Assembly (NCBI GenBank): GCA_964519035.1
Contig: CAZFKZ010000001.1
Span: 55,000 to 118,999 of the forward strand
Direction of reading: 5' to 3'
DNA: 64,000 nt
Origin: CAJJBL01 sp964519035
Lineage (GTDB): Bacteria; Pseudomonadota; Alphaproteobacteria; Puniceispirillales; Marisalimonadaceae
Both the position numbers and the translations under genes were made by a program. Below are positions 55,388 to 64,000 of the stretch, one piece after another; position 1 is the first letter of the stretch, and each line of letters begins with the position of its first letter. The notes beneath the pieces are model-generated. The model saw nothing but the letters and a program-made list of their open reading frames with translations. It made no database searches and was not told where the DNA came from.

Positions 55388-56038
55388 ATGGTTAACTCAT
55401 CCAAAGAAAGTATAGGTTTTTTTGCTAGATTTAGAAGATATTTTCTTGCAGGAATATTAGTTACTTCTCCAATTTTAATTACTGCATACGTAACTTGGAT
55501 GATCATAACATTTATTGACTCTCAAGTGGCAGGTTTACTTCCTGATAGTTTAGATTTTACTAAACAATTACCTCATCAAATACCAGGTTTGGGCTTAATT
55601 ATTAGTATTTTTACAATTACTATTATAGGTGCTTTAACTCCTGGCTTTATTGGTAGAACACTTTTGAAAGCTGGTGAAAGAGTTTTAGATAAAATGCCAG
55701 TTGTCCGAACAATTTATGGAGCAATAAAACAAATAATGGAAACTGTGATGTCAACAAACTCTGAGAGCTTTAGAGAAGTTGTATTAGTTGAGTATCCAAG
55801 AAAAAGTATTTGGGTTATAGGTTTTGTAACTGGAGAAACTAAGGGTGAGGTGCAATCACTCAATAAAAGTCAATTAATTAATATTTTTATCCCAACTACA
55901 CCAAATCCTACTAGTGGTTTTCTTTTATTTATTCCAAAAGAAGATCTTGTTTACATGGATATGAAAGTTGAAGATGCAGTAAAAATGGTAATATCTGGAG
56001 GCATAGTTACTCCTCCTGAAAACAAAAAACTAAAATGA
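55388..56038 (+). CDS. DUF502-family membrane protein
   Basis: The 216-residue protein has two membrane helices near the N-terminus (about residues 17-40 and 65-88) and a soluble domain. It shows the DUF502 signatures FLAGILVTSPILITAYVTW near residue 17, VLDKMPVVRTIYGAIKQIM near residue 98, and the C-terminal PNPTSGFLLFIPKED with DAVKMVISGGIV. The family's function is unknown. The gene lies between mazG and recG, which flank it on the minus strand. TTGTGT at 55316 and TATAAT at 55337 upstream could be a promoter with a short 15-base spacer. Confidence 0.88.
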   Translation: MVNSSKESIGFFARFRRYFLAGILVTSPILITAYVTWMIITFIDSQVAGLLPDSLDFTKQLPHQIPGLGLIISIFTITIIGALTPGFIGRTLLKAGERVLDKMPVVRTIYGAIKQIMETVMSTNSESFREVVLVEYPRKSIWVIGFVTGETKGEVQSLNKSQLINIFIPTTPNPTSGFLLFIPKEDLVYMDMKVEDAVKMVISGGIVTPPENKKLK

Positions 56039-56048
56039 GATAAGGTAA

Positions 56049-58175
56049 CTATCCGCCTTTTAAAAGTTTTACAGCTTCATTATTTTCAAATATGGATAAT
56101 AAAGTATTAATTTTTTCAATTTTATCATTGTCTATTAATAGTTTTTTTGCTTCATCTCTTGCTGGTTGAATTAAATCACTATGATAATGTAAATCAGCAA
56201 ATTTAAAGTTTATATTGCCTGACTGCTTACTTCCTAAAATTTCTCCAGGACCTCTCAAAATTAAATCATTTTCAGATATTGCAAAACCATCATTAGTTTC
56301 TTTTAAAATTTTTAATCTTGAGTGAGATATGGGAGTAAGCTCAGATTTATATAATAAAATGCATGAGGACTCTTTTTCACTTCTTCCAACTCTTCCTCTT
56401 AGTTGGTGTATTTGAGCTAATCCAAATCTTTCTGCACATTCTATTACCATGATTGTTGCATCAGGAATATCAACTCCAACCTCTATAACAGTTGTTGCAA
56501 CAAGAATTTTACTTCTACCTTGTTTAAAATCGTTAATTGAATTTTCACGATCAATTTTATTTTGTTTTCCATGTACTAAAGAAATATTATAGTCTTTAAA
56601 ACAATTCTTTAAAAACTCAAAACGTTCATTAACTGCTATTAAATCTAAATTTTCTGATTCTTCAATTAATGGACAAACCCAATAAACTAAAGCATCATTT
56701 TCAATTGCCCTATTAATTGAAACTATTACCTCATTAATTTTATTTTGAGGCATAACATATGTTTTTATCTCTTTACGTCCTTTTGGTTTTTCAGTAATAG
56801 TTGATATATCCATATCTCCATATGCTGTTAAAGCGAGAGATCTTGGTATAGGAGTTGCTGTCATAACTAAAACGTTTACATTGTCTCCTTTGTCTGTAAT
56901 TTCAACTCTTTGTTTAACCCCAAATCTATGTTGTTCGTCAATAACGGCTAATGATAAGTTTTTATAAATAATTTTTTTTGAAATCAGTGCATGAGTTCCT
57001 ATAATTATTTTAATAGATCCTTCTGATATTTTTTTTATAATTTCTGATCTTTCTTTTTTACTCTCTGTTGCTTTAGATTCGCCTAGCAATAAAACTATCT
57101 CTAAATCTAAATGTTTAGTGAGTTCTTTAATAGTGTTGTAATGTTGCATTGCTAATATTTCAGTAGGAACTAAAAGTACGCTCTGTGAGCCGTCGGATAT
57201 AGATGTTAACATAGATATTAAAGCAACTATGGTTTTACCTGACCCAACATCTCCCTGAAGCATCCTAATCATGGTATCATTACTTTTAATATCATGAGAG
57301 ATCTCATTAATAACTTTTTCTTGATTATTTGTTAAAGTAAAAGGCAAACATTTGTAAAATTTATCTACTAAATCAAAATTTATATTCTGTTTATTAATTT
57401 CATTTTTTTTTGATATTTTATTTTTAATTATTAACATTGAGATTTGATTTGCTACTAGTTCATCTAGTGCAAGTCTTTTTCTGAATATACTATCAACATG
57501 AGTGTCTGAAATATCTTGAGGCAAATGAATTTGCTTTATCGCATCCTTCCATCTTGGTAATTTAAGTTTCTGAATTATTTCTTCTGATAACCATTCCTTT
57601 ATATTAGGAATATTATTAATAGCTTCATGAACAATTTTAGTAATAAACTTTTGATTTACGCCCATAAAAAGTGGATAAATTGTCTCTATTTTTGGTATAT
57701 CTTTTTTTTTACTTACAGTAGTTACATAATCTGGATGTACAATTTGGCCTAAACCATTAAAAGATTCAAATTTTCCACTAATTATAACATTCTTTCCAAT
57801 ATGATAAATATTCTTTAAATATTGAGAATTTTTAACAAAATAAATTAAATCTAATCGAATATTATCTTCATCTTTAGTTCCAAATGTAATTATGCGTGAG
57901 ATATTAGATTTGTTTCTAGATGAATAGTTAGGAACATTAACTTCTATGATTTCGACTTCAGTAGTTATTATAGAACCATGTTGAATTGATTTTAAAGAAG
58001 TATTTTCAAATCTGTTTATTGACTTTGAAGGTAAATAACATAAAAGGTTTATTATGTTTGGTCCTATTTTTTTTTCTAATAATTTAAATTTTTTTTCACC
58101 AATGCCTTTTATTTTATCCAATGAGCTGAATAAGTAAAAAAGATTGTGTGGCCTTAAAATAATTAAATTAGACAA
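56049..58175 (-). CDS. recG: ATP-dependent DNA helicase RecG
   Basis: RecG remodels stalled replication forks and Holliday junctions. The 708-residue protein has an N-terminal wedge/OB-fold part (about residues 10-220) and a helicase core with Walker A LQGDVGSGKTIVAL near residue 308, the DEQHRFGVKQR box near residue 415, MTATPIPRSLALT, and GRVGRSEKESSCILLY near residue 600. The start is probably a TTG at 58175, with GAGG about 11 bases upstream. It is convergent with DUF502 and divergent from sdhE, a common recG-sdhE-mfd arrangement. Confidence 0.95.
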   Translation of the reverse strand: MSNLIILRPHNLFYLFSSLDKIKGIGEKKFKLLEKKIGPNIINLLCYLPSKSINRFENTSLKSIQHGSIITTEVEIIEVNVPNYSSRNKSNISRIITFGTKDEDNIRLDLIYFVKNSQYLKNIYHIGKNVIISGKFESFNGLGQIVHPDYVTTVSKKKDIPKIETIYPLFMGVNQKFITKIVHEAINNIPNIKEWLSEEIIQKLKLPRWKDAIKQIHLPQDISDTHVDSIFRKRLALDELVANQISMLIIKNKISKKNEINKQNINFDLVDKFYKCLPFTLTNNQEKVINEISHDIKSNDTMIRMLQGDVGSGKTIVALISMLTSISDGSQSVLLVPTEILAMQHYNTIKELTKHLDLEIVLLLGESKATESKKERSEIIKKISEGSIKIIIGTHALISKKIIYKNLSLAVIDEQHRFGVKQRVEITDKGDNVNVLVMTATPIPRSLALTAYGDMDISTITEKPKGRKEIKTYVMPQNKINEVIVSINRAIENDALVYWVCPLIEESENLDLIAVNERFEFLKNCFKDYNISLVHGKQNKIDRENSINDFKQGRSKILVATTVIEVGVDIPDATIMVIECAERFGLAQIHQLRGRVGRSEKESSCILLYKSELTPISHSRLKILKETNDGFAISENDLILRGPGEILGSKQSGNINFKFADLHYHSDLIQPARDEAKKLLIDNDKIEKINTLLSIFENNEAVKLLKGG

Positions 58176-58241
58176 GATTTGAAAAACCTCTATTTATAAT
58201 TAATTAATATATTAAAATAAAAATGAATATACGAGATAAAA

Positions 58242-58499
58242 TTGCAAAATAGAAATATCTTTATTAAAAAATTAATTTATAGATCTAAATATACAGGTAC
58301 AAGAGAGACAGATTTACTATTAGGTAATTTTGCTAAAAACTATCTAGAAAAGTTAAATGATGAAGAATTATTATCATATCAAGAGCTTTTGGAATCTGGT
58401 GACCCACGTATTTGGCGTTTATCAATAGAAGTGGAGACAACAAAAATTCAAAAAGAAAATGTTATTATAAAAATGATTAAAGATTATAAAGGCTTTTAA
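58242..58499 (+). CDS. sdhE: succinate dehydrogenase flavinylation/assembly factor SdhE
   Basis: SdhE helps attach FAD covalently to succinate dehydrogenase. The 85-residue protein shows the family motif TGTRETDLLLGNFA near residue 19, in which the usual Arg-Gly-x-x-Glu is Thr-Gly-Thr-Arg-Glu. The DEELLSYQELLESGDPRIW stretch follows. The start is a TTG at 58242, with GAG seven bases upstream. The mfd start follows 2 bases after the stop. Position between recG and mfd is conserved in alphaproteobacteria. Confidence 0.92.
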   Translation: MQNRNIFIKKLIYRSKYTGTRETDLLLGNFAKNYLEKLNDEELLSYQELLESGDPRIWRLSIEVETTKIQKENVIIKMIKDYKGF

Positions 58500-58501
58500 T
58501 T

Positions 58502-61500
58502 TTGTTTGAATTAAATTTTAAGATTAAAGATTCTGGGAGTATATATGGTGTCCAGGACAGCTTGATACCATATTTAATAGCTAATTTAGTTAAATCAGAT
58601 AATGTTTTTTATATAGCCAAAAATGACATAGAATTGTCAGAAATTTATAATTTTTTTTTAAGTAACTTTCCTAGTATTAGAACTTATTATATACCTTCGT
58701 GGGATTGTCTTCCTTATGATGTATCGTCTCCAAATCTTAAAATTATTAGTGATAGGGTGAAATCTTTTACTGATTTAAGTTTAAATAAAAGACCATTAAA
58801 TGGTAATTTATTTCTTACAACAATCAATGGTTTACTTATTAAAACTGCTCCCAAAAAATTCTATACTTCAAATTATCTAAAAATAACAAATCCAAGTCTA
58901 AATTCCTTCAAATTTATTAATAATTTTTTGATTAATATAGGCTATAATAGAGTTCAAACAGTAAGAGAATTTGGAGAGTTCAGTATTAGAGGTAGCATAT
59001 TAGATGTGTTTCCAGTGGGTTACGATTGTGCCTTTAGAATTGATTTTTTAGGCGAAGAGATTGAAACAATTAAAGTAATGGATCCACTAACTCAAAGATC
59101 ATCTAATATAATTGAAACCATGAATATATACCCACCAAATGAATATTTATTAAATGATCAAAATATAGAAAATTTTAGAAAGGTTTTTAGAAGTATTAAT
59201 GGATCTAACAGTATTAATAATCCATTATATGAAAAAATTACATCACGAATGTCTTTTCAAGGCATTGAGCATTTCTTACCACTTTTTCATGATACAGAGT
59301 TAAATTCTATATTTGACTATTTACCTATAAACGCTTCTCTAAAAATTGTTTTAACTAAAAACTTTAATAAAATTGTTGAAGAAAGAATTAATGAAATTAG
59401 TAATTTTTATGAAACAAGAAAAATTGAAAAATCTGAAAATAGCATTATTAAAATAGAAGACTTATATTTATCTCAAAACCATTTAAATCAAATTTTAGAA
59501 AATTTAAATATTATATATTTACATGACTTTGATAGTGTTAATCAAGATGATGAAAAGATTTATGATTTAAAATCAAAACCACTAATACTTTCTAAATATG
59601 TTTTATCTGAAGACACTAATAAAATTAACGAATTTATTAAGTTTTGTATTAAAGAATATTTAGATGGAAAAAATATATCAATAATCACTGAAGATTTATC
59701 AAGATTAAAAAATTTGATTAGTTTTTTTGAGATTGAATTAAAAAAAAATGAAATAAATTATAGCACTGTTGAAGTTAAAGATTTAGTAGATAATAATTTA
59801 AATAATAGATTTAATTTTTCTTATTCAACTTATTTTGAAAGTTTCCAGATTGGAAATCATTATTTAATTTCTGAACGTGATATTTTTGGTTTTTCTAATA
59901 AAAAGAAAAAATCATGGAGAAGGAAAACAGAAAATTTTCTTAAAGATGTTAATAACATAGAAATTGGAGATTTAATTGCTCATATTGATCATGGTATAGG
60001 GAAATATGACGGTTTAGAAAAAATAACTTCAACAGGAATTGACCATGATTGCTTAAGATTAATATATAATGGTGGTGACAAACTATATCTTCCAGTTGAA
60101 AACATGAATTTATTAAGCAGAGTTGGTAACTCTGATTCTCTAAGACAACTCGATAAACTAGGATTAAGTAACTGGCAAAATAGAAAAGCAAATGTTAGAA
60201 AAAAAATCAAAGACATGGCAGAAAAACTTATAAGAGTTGCTGCTCAAAGAGAAATCATTTCAACTGAAAGACTTACTTTACCAACTAATTATATAGATTT
60301 TGCGAAAAAATTTCCATTTGAATTAACAGATGATCAAGATAGAGCTATTACTGATATCATTAATGATCTTGAAACTGGAAAATTAATGGATAGGTTAATC
60401 TGTGGTGACGTGGGATTTGGAAAAACAGAGGTTGCTTTGAGAGCAGCTTTCATTGTGGCTAATGCTGGTTATCAAGTAGCTTTAGTTGCTCCAACTACTA
60501 TTTTAGTAAAGCAACATATTCAAAGTTTTATTAATAGATTCAATAAGACATCATTAAAAGTTTCTGGTTTATCTAGAATGACAAATAATAAAGAACGCGT
60601 GAATATAAAAGCTGGTTTAAAATCTGGAGACATAAATATAGTTGTTGGGACGCATGCTCTATTATCAAATGATGTTGATTTTAGTAATTTAGGTTTATTA
60701 ATTATTGATGAAGAACAACATTTTGGAGTAGGGCAAAAAGAAAAAATAAAAGAATTACAAGGTAACATTCATGTTTTAACTTTAACTGCAACTCCAATAC
60801 CTAGAACTTTACAACTGTCTCTGTCAGGATTAAAAAATTTAAGTTTAATTGCAACACCTCCTGTTGATAGATTAGCAGTTAGAACTTTTGTTTTAGAATG
60901 GGATAAAGTTGTTTTAGTTGATGCACTTCTAAGAGAAAAAAAGCGAGGTGGTCAAACTTTTATAGTATGTCCAAGAATAAAAGATATGGACAAATTATTT
61001 GAAACAATCCAAAAAATGGTACCAGATTTTTCAATTGTAGTAGCACATGGTCAAATGAAAATTGATGAGCTTGATAAAGCTATAAACACCTTCTCTGAAG
61101 GCAAATCTGATATTTTGATATCAACAAATATTATTGAATCTGGAATTGATATTCCAAATGCTAACACCATGATTATTTATAAATCTGATATGTTTGGTCT
61201 TTCCCAACTTTATCAATTAAGGGGGAGGGTAGGTCGTAGTAAAAATAGAGCATATTCATATTTTACTATTGAAACTGGAAAGGTTTTATTAAAAAAATCT
61301 CAACAAAGGTTAAATGTTATTAAAACACTTGATAATTTAGGTGCTGGTTTTTCTTTGGCGAGTTATGATATGGACATTAGAGGTTCTGGTAATTTACTTG
61401 GAGATGAGCAATCAGGTCAAATAAAAGAAGTAGGAATAGAACTTTATCAGGATATGTTAAAAGATGCTGTTATATCATATAAAAAAGGAAAAAGTGTATC

Positions 61501-61957
61501 TGAAGAAATATGGTCTCCTTCCATTATGCTTGGCCTTCCAGTTCTTATACCTGAAGATTATGTGTATGATTTACCAACTAGAATGTCTTTATATAGAAAA
61601 GCTGGTGAACTTACTAACGAAGAAGATATTAATGTTTTCTCAGAAGAACTTTATGACAGATTTGGAACTCCTCCAATAGAAGTCAATAATTTATTAATGA
61701 CATTAATGATTAAAAACAAATGTTTAAAACATAAAATCAACTTAATAGACGCAGGGCCTAACGGTATTCTGTTAGGCTTTAAAAATAATTATTTTAAGAA
61801 TGGTGAAAAATTACTTAATTGGGTACAAGATAGTTCAGGTTTAGTTAAAATCAGACCTGACCAAAGATTATTTGTTAAAAAGAACTTAAAAACAAGAGAT
61901 GATAAAATAAAATCAGTATTAAAAATAATAGAAGAAATAGAATTAATTAATAATTAA
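58502..61957 (+). CDS. mfd: transcription-repair coupling factor Mfd
   Basis: Mfd removes RNA polymerase stalled at DNA lesions and recruits UvrA. The 1151-residue protein has a UvrB-like N-terminal part (with REFGEFSIRGSILDVFPVG near residue 159) and an RNA-polymerase-interacting domain near residue 480 (GDLIAHIDHGIGKYDGL). A helicase core follows, with Walker A CGDVGFGKTEVALRAAF near residue 635, the DEEQHFGVGQ box and GRVGRSKNRAYSYF. The C-terminal TRCF domain has LPVLIPEDYVYDLPTRMSLY. The start is taken as TTG at 58502, two bases after sdhE. Confidence 0.96.
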   Translation: MFELNFKIKDSGSIYGVQDSLIPYLIANLVKSDNVFYIAKNDIELSEIYNFFLSNFPSIRTYYIPSWDCLPYDVSSPNLKIISDRVKSFTDLSLNKRPLNGNLFLTTINGLLIKTAPKKFYTSNYLKITNPSLNSFKFINNFLINIGYNRVQTVREFGEFSIRGSILDVFPVGYDCAFRIDFLGEEIETIKVMDPLTQRSSNIIETMNIYPPNEYLLNDQNIENFRKVFRSINGSNSINNPLYEKITSRMSFQGIEHFLPLFHDTELNSIFDYLPINASLKIVLTKNFNKIVEERINEISNFYETRKIEKSENSIIKIEDLYLSQNHLNQILENLNIIYLHDFDSVNQDDEKIYDLKSKPLILSKYVLSEDTNKINEFIKFCIKEYLDGKNISIITEDLSRLKNLISFFEIELKKNEINYSTVEVKDLVDNNLNNRFNFSYSTYFESFQIGNHYLISERDIFGFSNKKKKSWRRKTENFLKDVNNIEIGDLIAHIDHGIGKYDGLEKITSTGIDHDCLRLIYNGGDKLYLPVENMNLLSRVGNSDSLRQLDKLGLSNWQNRKANVRKKIKDMAEKLIRVAAQREIISTERLTLPTNYIDFAKKFPFELTDDQDRAITDIINDLETGKLMDRLICGDVGFGKTEVALRAAFIVANAGYQVALVAPTTILVKQHIQSFINRFNKTSLKVSGLSRMTNNKERVNIKAGLKSGDINIVVGTHALLSNDVDFSNLGLLIIDEEQHFGVGQKEKIKELQGNIHVLTLTATPIPRTLQLSLSGLKNLSLIATPPVDRLAVRTFVLEWDKVVLVDALLREKKRGGQTFIVCPRIKDMDKLFETIQKMVPDFSIVVAHGQMKIDELDKAINTFSEGKSDILISTNIIESGIDIPNANTMIIYKSDMFGLSQLYQLRGRVGRSKNRAYSYFTIETGKVLLKKSQQRLNVIKTLDNLGAGFSLASYDMDIRGSGNLLGDEQSGQIKEVGIELYQDMLKDAVISYKKGKSVSEEIWSPSIMLGLPVLIPEDYVYDLPTRMSLYRKAGELTNEEDINVFSEELYDRFGTPPIEVNNLLMTLMIKNKCLKHKINLIDAGPNGILLGFKNNYFKNGEKLLNWVQDSSGLVKIRPDQRLFVKKNLKTRDDKIKSVLKIIEEIELINN

Positions 61958-61960
61958 AAC

Positions 61961-62239
61961 TTATATTCTACAATCAAAAGTTCCTAAAACACTATCATCA
62001 GAAAATGTTTCAATTTTAACTAGAGTATACTTATCAAAATTTTTGCAAATATTTTTTAATCTGTTTTTAATTTTTTGAGGTATATTAGTTATAACATTTT
62101 TTTCTAAATTCCATCTTAAGCTAAACTGTTTTTCTGAATAATTAACTTCTTTATTCAAAACTTCTAACTTTTTAATATTTGATTCATTGCAACTAATAAG
62201 TAACAACACACAAATAATCATAAATGATTTATGTAACAA
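61961..62239 (-). CDS. small putative lipoprotein of unknown function
   Basis: I do not recognise this 92-residue protein. It has a short signal peptide ending in a lipobox (LLLISC, Cys17), followed by about 75 mostly hydrophilic residues rich in Lys, Asn and Glu, with two further Cys. It should be a membrane-anchored periplasmic lipoprotein. The start is a TTG at 62239 with a good AAGGA seven bases upstream; the next in-frame ATG has no such site. It converges with mfd, leaving 3 bases between stops, and lies 41 bases downstream of the glyoxalase-like gene on the same strand. Confidence 0.6.
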   Translation of the reverse strand: MLHKSFMIICVLLLISCNESNIKKLEVLNKEVNYSEKQFSLRWNLEKNVITNIPQKIKNRLKNICKNFDKYTLVKIETFSDDSVLGTFDCRI

Positions 62240-62280
62240 ATTAATATCCTTTAATTATTTTTTTGATAAGTAATTAAAAA

Positions 62281-62721
62281 TTACCAAATACCTATATTTT
62301 GCATACTAGACCATGGCTCCATTATTTCTAAATTATCACCTTGTTGAAGTATTTCTATAGATATATTATCTGGAGATTTAATAAAAGCCATTCTTCCATC
62401 CCTAGGAGGCCTGTTAATGATAACACCATGATCAATAAGTTTTTGGCAGGTTTTATAGATATCCTTTACTGAAAACGCTAAATGACCAAAATTTCTTCCA
62501 AAATCATAACTTTCTGGATTCCAGTTATAAGTTAATTCTATTTCTGGAGATTTTTCTTCTTTTGCTCTATTTTCATCTTCATTTGCAGCGAGGAATATAA
62601 GTGTAAACTTACCTTCGGGAACATCTTTACGTCTAATCTCAACTAACCCAAGTTTATTACAATAAAAGTCTATTGAATCTTCAATACTTGAAACTCTTAT
62701 CATGGTATGTAAAAATTTCAT
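62281..62721 (-). CDS. glyoxalase I-like VOC-family protein (probable lactoylglutathione lyase)
   Basis: The 146-residue protein has the two paired beta-alpha modules of the VOC fold and the metal ligands expected in glyoxalase I: His in LHTMIRVSS, Glu in IELTYNW near residue 63, His in NFGHLAFSV near residue 78, and Glu in ISIEILQ near residue 126. It would convert the methylglyoxal-glutathione adduct to lactoylglutathione. A different VOC substrate is possible. I chose the ATG at 62721, which has AGGA seven bases upstream; the ATG two codons earlier is too close to that site. It is divergent from the aldolase-like gene. Confidence 0.88.
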   Translation of the reverse strand: MKFLHTMIRVSSIEDSIDFYCNKLGLVEIRRKDVPEGKFTLIFLAANEDENRAKEEKSPEIELTYNWNPESYDFGRNFGHLAFSVKDIYKTCQKLIDHGVIINRPPRDGRMAFIKSPDNISIEILQQGDNLEIMEPWSSMQNIGIW

Positions 62722-62821
62722 TTTCATATCCTATGTAAAATTATATTTTTTTATTACTTTATTTAGTTTAAAAGTAAAGTCGTTATTAAAGCAATAATAA
62801 ATAGTTATTTTAGGAGTTTAA

Positions 62822-63958
62822 ATGAATTTAGATGATTTTGAAGTTGGATATAATATACCTGCAAAAATTGGAATGAAGATTCAAGATATTCAAACTCCAG
62901 CATTAATCATTGATTATGATATATTTCAAGATAACATAAATAAAATGAAAAACTTTGTTAATAATAATAAAGTTAAACTTAGACCTCACGCAAAAATGCA
63001 TAAGTCAGTAGATGTAGCTAAACATCAAATTAATATAGGTGGTGCTCACGGAATATGTTGTCAAAAAGTTAGTGAAGCAGAAGTTTTTGCTAGAAATGGT
63101 ATTCAGGACATACTTATAACTAATCAAGTTACTAATTTAAAAAAAATAGAGAGATTAACAAAAATTCCCTTTTGGGGTACTAAAATTGGATGTTGTATAG
63201 ATAATCTTCAAAATGTTTTAGATATCCAAAACTCTGCAGCTACTAATAATACATTAATCAATATTTATATCGAGTATGACTGTGGTGCTAATAGGTGTGG
63301 ATTAAAATCTTTTGATAAAATTGAAATGATTATTTTAGAGATTCATCGAAGTCAAAATCTTAAATTTATGGGTTTTCAAGCTTATAATGGATCGATTCAA
63401 CATATTCAAGATTTTGAAAATCGAAAAAAAGAAGTCATAAAAACTTGCCAGAAAATTAAAGAATTAAAATCATATTTTAAAGATTATGATTTGGAAATAA
63501 CAGGAGTGGGAACAGGTTGTTTTGATATTGAGGTTTCTGAAGATATTTATACTGAAATACAAGTTGGTTCCTATGCTTTTATGGATGCTCATTATTCTTC
63601 ATTAAAAAAAAATCAAGATATAAATAATACAATATTATTTGATAATGCTCTTTTTGTTTTATCAAGCGTAATGTCAACTTCTTTAAAAAATCATGCTGTA
63701 GTTGATGCAGGTTTAAAATCTATGTCCTTAGATAGTGGATTACCAAAAGTTGCAAAACTCAATTTAGATTATCTTAAATGTTCAGATGAACATGGTGTTT
63801 TGTCCGATCCTAACAATTCATTAAAAACTAATGATAAAGTTTTTTTAATACCTGGACATTGTGATCCAACTTGTAATTTGCATGATTGGTATGTTGTTAT
63901 TCAAAATGAAGTTGTAAAAGAAATTTGGCCTGTAAGTGCACGTGGATTTAGTTACTAG
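62822..63958 (+). CDS. DSD1-family PLP enzyme (D-threonine aldolase / 3-hydroxy-D-aspartate aldolase / D-serine dehydratase-like)
   Basis: The 378-residue protein has an alanine-racemase-like PLP barrel with the cofactor lysine in LRPHAKMHKS near residue 59. A C-terminal domain carries PGHCDPTCNLHDWYV near residue 345, whose His and Cys bind the divalent metal in this family. Members cleave D-3-hydroxy amino acids to glycine or dehydrate D-serine; the sequence does not decide which. A strong AGGAG precedes the ATG. The protein is full length and ends 42 bases before the window edge. Confidence 0.9.
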   Translation: MNLDDFEVGYNIPAKIGMKIQDIQTPALIIDYDIFQDNINKMKNFVNNNKVKLRPHAKMHKSVDVAKHQINIGGAHGICCQKVSEAEVFARNGIQDILITNQVTNLKKIERLTKIPFWGTKIGCCIDNLQNVLDIQNSAATNNTLINIYIEYDCGANRCGLKSFDKIEMIILEIHRSQNLKFMGFQAYNGSIQHIQDFENRKKEVIKTCQKIKELKSYFKDYDLEITGVGTGCFDIEVSEDIYTEIQVGSYAFMDAHYSSLKKNQDINNTILFDNALFVLSSVMSTSLKNHAVVDAGLKSMSLDSGLPKVAKLNLDYLKCSDEHGVLSDPNNSLKTNDKVFLIPGHCDPTCNLHDWYVVIQNEVVKEIWPVSARGFSY

Positions 63959-64000
63959 ACTAATTATGATACTTTCTTATGTTCTCTTCAAACATTCTTA

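Noticed and set aside
59949..60216. Two overlapping 75-80 codon frames on the minus strand inside mfd
   Set aside because: They lie antisense within the conserved RNA-polymerase-interacting region of Mfd and have no support.
1..64000. tRNA, rRNA, CRISPR, insertion sequence or prophage content
   Set aside because: Reading the spacers showed no cloverleaf-like or G+C-raised segment, no regular repeat-spacer pattern, and no transposase, integrase or phage protein.

Overview
This window looks like the chromosome of an AT-rich (roughly 30% G+C or less by eye), streamlined, probably marine alphaproteobacterium. The evidence is gene content and order: birA-coaX-rnj, rpiB-glyA-nrdR-ribDE-ribB-ribH-nusB-thiL, plsX-fabH-ihfA-merR, tpiA-secG-pyrG-kdsA-eno-ftsB-pdhABC-lpdA-lipA-ratA and ntrBCYX-trkA-dat-hflX are typical alphaproteobacterial neighbourhoods. 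Other signs are the pyruvate dehydrogenase E1 beta with its own lipoyl domain, the fused IspDF and the ubiquinol-cytochrome c chaperone. Coding density is very high, many genes overlap by a few bases, and TTG starts are common. The lineage (for example HIMB59/AEGEAN-169-like or SAR116-like) cannot be fixed from the sequence alone. One run of 100 N (26829-26928) shows that this is a scaffold.

Layout. 1-3413 (minus) holds a three-subunit molybdenum hydroxylase in the order FAD subunit, 2Fe-2S subunit, molybdopterin subunit; the last runs off the left edge. 3560-4702 holds an EamA transporter and a small unknown membrane protein. 4704-12086 is a complete Na+-translocating NADH:quinone reductase module: nqrABCDEF on plus, and the maturation genes apbE and nqrM divergently on minus. 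12280-22810 is a long plus-strand run of biotin, CoA, RNA decay, sugar phosphate, folate, riboflavin and thiamine genes. 22807-26761 holds outer-membrane assembly, cytochrome bc1 assembly, phospholipid and fatty-acid initiation genes, IHF and a MerR regulator. After the scaffold gap come ppiD (minus) and, from 28944, a central-carbon block: glycolysis, CTP, Kdo, enolase, the pyruvate dehydrogenase complex and lipoate synthase. 40689-42898 (minus) carries pncC, pgpA and ispDF. 43016-52784 carries NtrBC, NtrYX, TrkA, a D-amino-acid transaminase and HflX. The remainder holds an inositol-monophosphatase-like gene, an SDR, MazG, DUF502, RecG, SdhE, Mfd, a small lipoprotein, a glyoxalase-like protein and a D-threonine-aldolase-like enzyme.

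How it fits together. Na+-NQR (with ApbE attaching FMN to NqrB and NqrC, and NqrM needed for assembly) feeds electrons from NADH to quinone. SdhE and the bc1 chaperone serve complexes II and III. PDH, Lpd and LipA feed acetyl-CoA into the TCA cycle. The most interesting points are four. The nqr operon sits directly upstream of birA-coaX-rnj, where alphaproteobacteria normally have the end of the complex I (nuo) operon. Both sigma-54-type regulators, NtrC and NtrX, lack the GAFTGA loop, and NtrC also has an altered Walker B. The GTP cyclohydrolase II half of RibB lacks its zinc cysteines. hfq is missing from its usual place between dat and hflX. I saw no tRNA, rRNA, CRISPR array, insertion sequence or phage gene. 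No gene-free stretch exceeds 300 bases; the longest are 5973-6249, 26762-26983 (with the gap) and 12087-12279. Base composition and gene style look uniform throughout, so I see no clear genomic island.
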